Assembly (NCBI GenBank): GCA_913057845.1
Contig: CAJXPC010000113.1
Coordinates: 1 to 6,232, forward strand
Reading direction: 5' to 3'
Origin: an uncultured Pseudomonadota bacterium
GTDB lineage: Bacteria; Pseudomonadota; Gammaproteobacteria; Burkholderiales; Eutrophovitaceae
DNA length: 6,232 nt
Position 1 is the stretch's first letter. The number at the start of each line of letters is the position of its first letter. The translations under genes and the position numbers were made by a program. Positions 5,711 through 6,232 of the stretch are shown one piece after another. The notes beneath the pieces were generated by a model, which ran no database searches, was not told the origin of the DNA, and saw only the letters and a program-made list of their open reading frames with translations.

Positions 5711-6193
5711 TTAGATGGTTATCCCACCGTCAACCGAGATTGTTTGCCCAGTCATGAATTTTGATTCATCAGATGCGAGGTATATCGCTATATTAGCAAT
5801 TTCTTCTGGTGTTCCGAGTCGACCCATTGGTTGTCGGCTAATGAAATTTTGTCGGGCCGCAGTGATGTCCCCTGTGGCCTGCATTCTCTCCGACAGGCTT
5901 GGGGTGTCGACAGTGCCTGGGCAAATAGCATTTACACGAATGCCTTGAGCCACATAATCAGCCGCTATTGATTTAGTGAGTCCGATTACCGCCGCTTTCG
6001 TAGCGCCGTAGGCAAAGCGGTTTACGAATCCCTTAATTGAACCTGCAACCGAGGCAATATTAATAATGCTGCCATTTTGTTTAGCTAATAGCTGTGGCAA
6101 AAACGATTGGATGACCATAAACATACTTTTAACATTTAGATCAAACGAGTAGGTCCAGTCTTCTTGGCTACATTCCATGATGGTGCCGTGATG
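5711..6193 (-). CDS. Short-chain dehydrogenase/reductase, probable 2-keto-3-deoxy-L-fuconate dehydrogenase (5' truncated)
   Basis: This is the C-terminal 160 residues of an SDR whose family length is about 245-250 aa. The Rossmann NAD-binding motif (TGxxxGIG) and the start lie beyond the contig end. Counting from the first genuine residue (HHGTIME), the catalytic tetrad is Asn20 (FDLNVKSM), Ser48 (NIASVAG), Tyr62 and Lys66 (YGATK). CPGTVDTPS (91-99), GRLGTPEEIA (124-133) and the C-terminal SVDGG (153-157) are typical. HHGTIME, KG-VNR, TVDTPSL-ER and SRQPMGR match the group that includes 2-keto-3-deoxy-L-fuconate dehydrogenase and human BDH2, including the arginines that hold the substrate carboxylate. 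It would oxidise 2-keto-3-deoxy-L-fuconate to the 2,4-diketo acid that the downstream hydrolase cleaves. An in-frame extension MYKRQ, from a GTG at 6206-6208, comes entirely from adapter and must not be taken as the N-terminus. Confidence 0.88.
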   Translation of the reverse strand, partial: HHGTIMECSQEDWTYSFDLNVKSMFMVIQSFLPQLLAKQNGSIINIASVAGSIKGFVNRFAYGATKAAVIGLTKSIAADYVAQGIRVNAICPGTVDTPSLSERMQATGDITAARQNFISRQPMGRLGTPEEIANIAIYLASDESKFMTGQTISVDGGITI

Positions 6194-6232
6194 CTGTCTC
6201 TTATACACATCTGACGCTGCCGACGAATAGAG
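6194..6232. other. Illumina Nextera transposase adapter plus index fragment (not genomic)
   Basis: Bases 6194-6226 are the full 33-nt reverse complement of the Nextera Read 1 transposase adapter. The 19-bp mosaic end CTGTCTCTTATACACATCT (6194-6212) is followed by GACGCTGCCGACGA (6213-6226). The final ATAGAG (6227-6232) sits where the i5 index begins and equals the first six bases of the reverse complement of index CTCTCTAT (502 in my memory of the kit). The mosaic end is also a Tn5-derived sequence, but the GACGCTGCCGACGA extension exists only in the synthetic adapter. Confidence 0.98.

Noticed and set aside
1..6193. A new defence, mobile or biosynthetic system
   Set aside because: Every substantial coding region is either assigned to a common family or is a lone conserved hypothetical. 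No nuclease, helicase, toxin-antitoxin pair, integrase, repeat array or biosynthetic core enzyme was seen.
6194..6212. Tn5 19-bp mosaic end, as if a transposon terminus
   Set aside because: It continues directly into the synthetic Nextera extension GACGCTGCCGACGA and an index fragment, and it lies at the very end of the contig. It is library adapter, not a mobile element.

Overview
The window reads as a chromosomal piece of a proteobacterium, most likely a gammaproteobacterium. The support is a DusA-type tRNA-dihydrouridine synthase, a single-domain glutathione S-transferase, Shine-Dalgarno-led genes and a moderately AT-leaning base composition. It is almost certainly a contig from an Illumina/Nextera-sequenced genome or metagenome, because its right end (6194-6232) is sequencing adapter rather than biology. 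The genuine sequence is 1-6193, and both ends cut through genes.

Layout. Positions 1-132 (+) hold the Lys/Ala/Pro-rich C-terminal end of a protein, followed by a perfect 10-bp inverted repeat that may be its terminator. A small exported DUF302-family protein follows at 307-795 (+). Next comes an uncharacterised conserved protein on the minus strand (832-1434), whose start is only 34 bp from that of a glutathione S-transferase (1469-2110, +). The transferase is followed 2 nt later by a cyclophilin-like (TM1367/DUF369-type) gene that begins at TTG 2113. Its reading frame is broken by one missing base near 2394, and its C-terminal 28 codons continue in the next frame to 2480. An exported YVTN-type beta-propeller (2529-3710) ends this rightward cluster. 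It converges on dusA (3707-4678, -), and the two stop codons share the four bases TTAA. A 154-bp spacer with a possible dusA promoter separates dusA from the last unit, a leftward operon read SDR dehydrogenase (5711-6193, truncated) then fumarylacetoacetase-fold hydrolase (4833-5681).

How the genes work together. The clearest pathway signal is the SDR-hydrolase pair. The SDR resembles the 2-keto-3-deoxy-L-fuconate dehydrogenase / human BDH2 group and the hydrolase resembles 2,4-diketo-3-deoxy-L-fuconate hydrolase. Together they would be the last two steps of the non-phosphorylated L-fucose (or a related deoxysugar) route, giving pyruvate and lactate. The remaining genes look like ordinary housekeeping or accessory functions. 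I see no tRNA, rRNA, CRISPR array, transposase or phage gene, and no convincing new biological system. The points most worth checking are the adapter end, the frameshift in the cyclophilin-like gene and the overlapping convergent stops.
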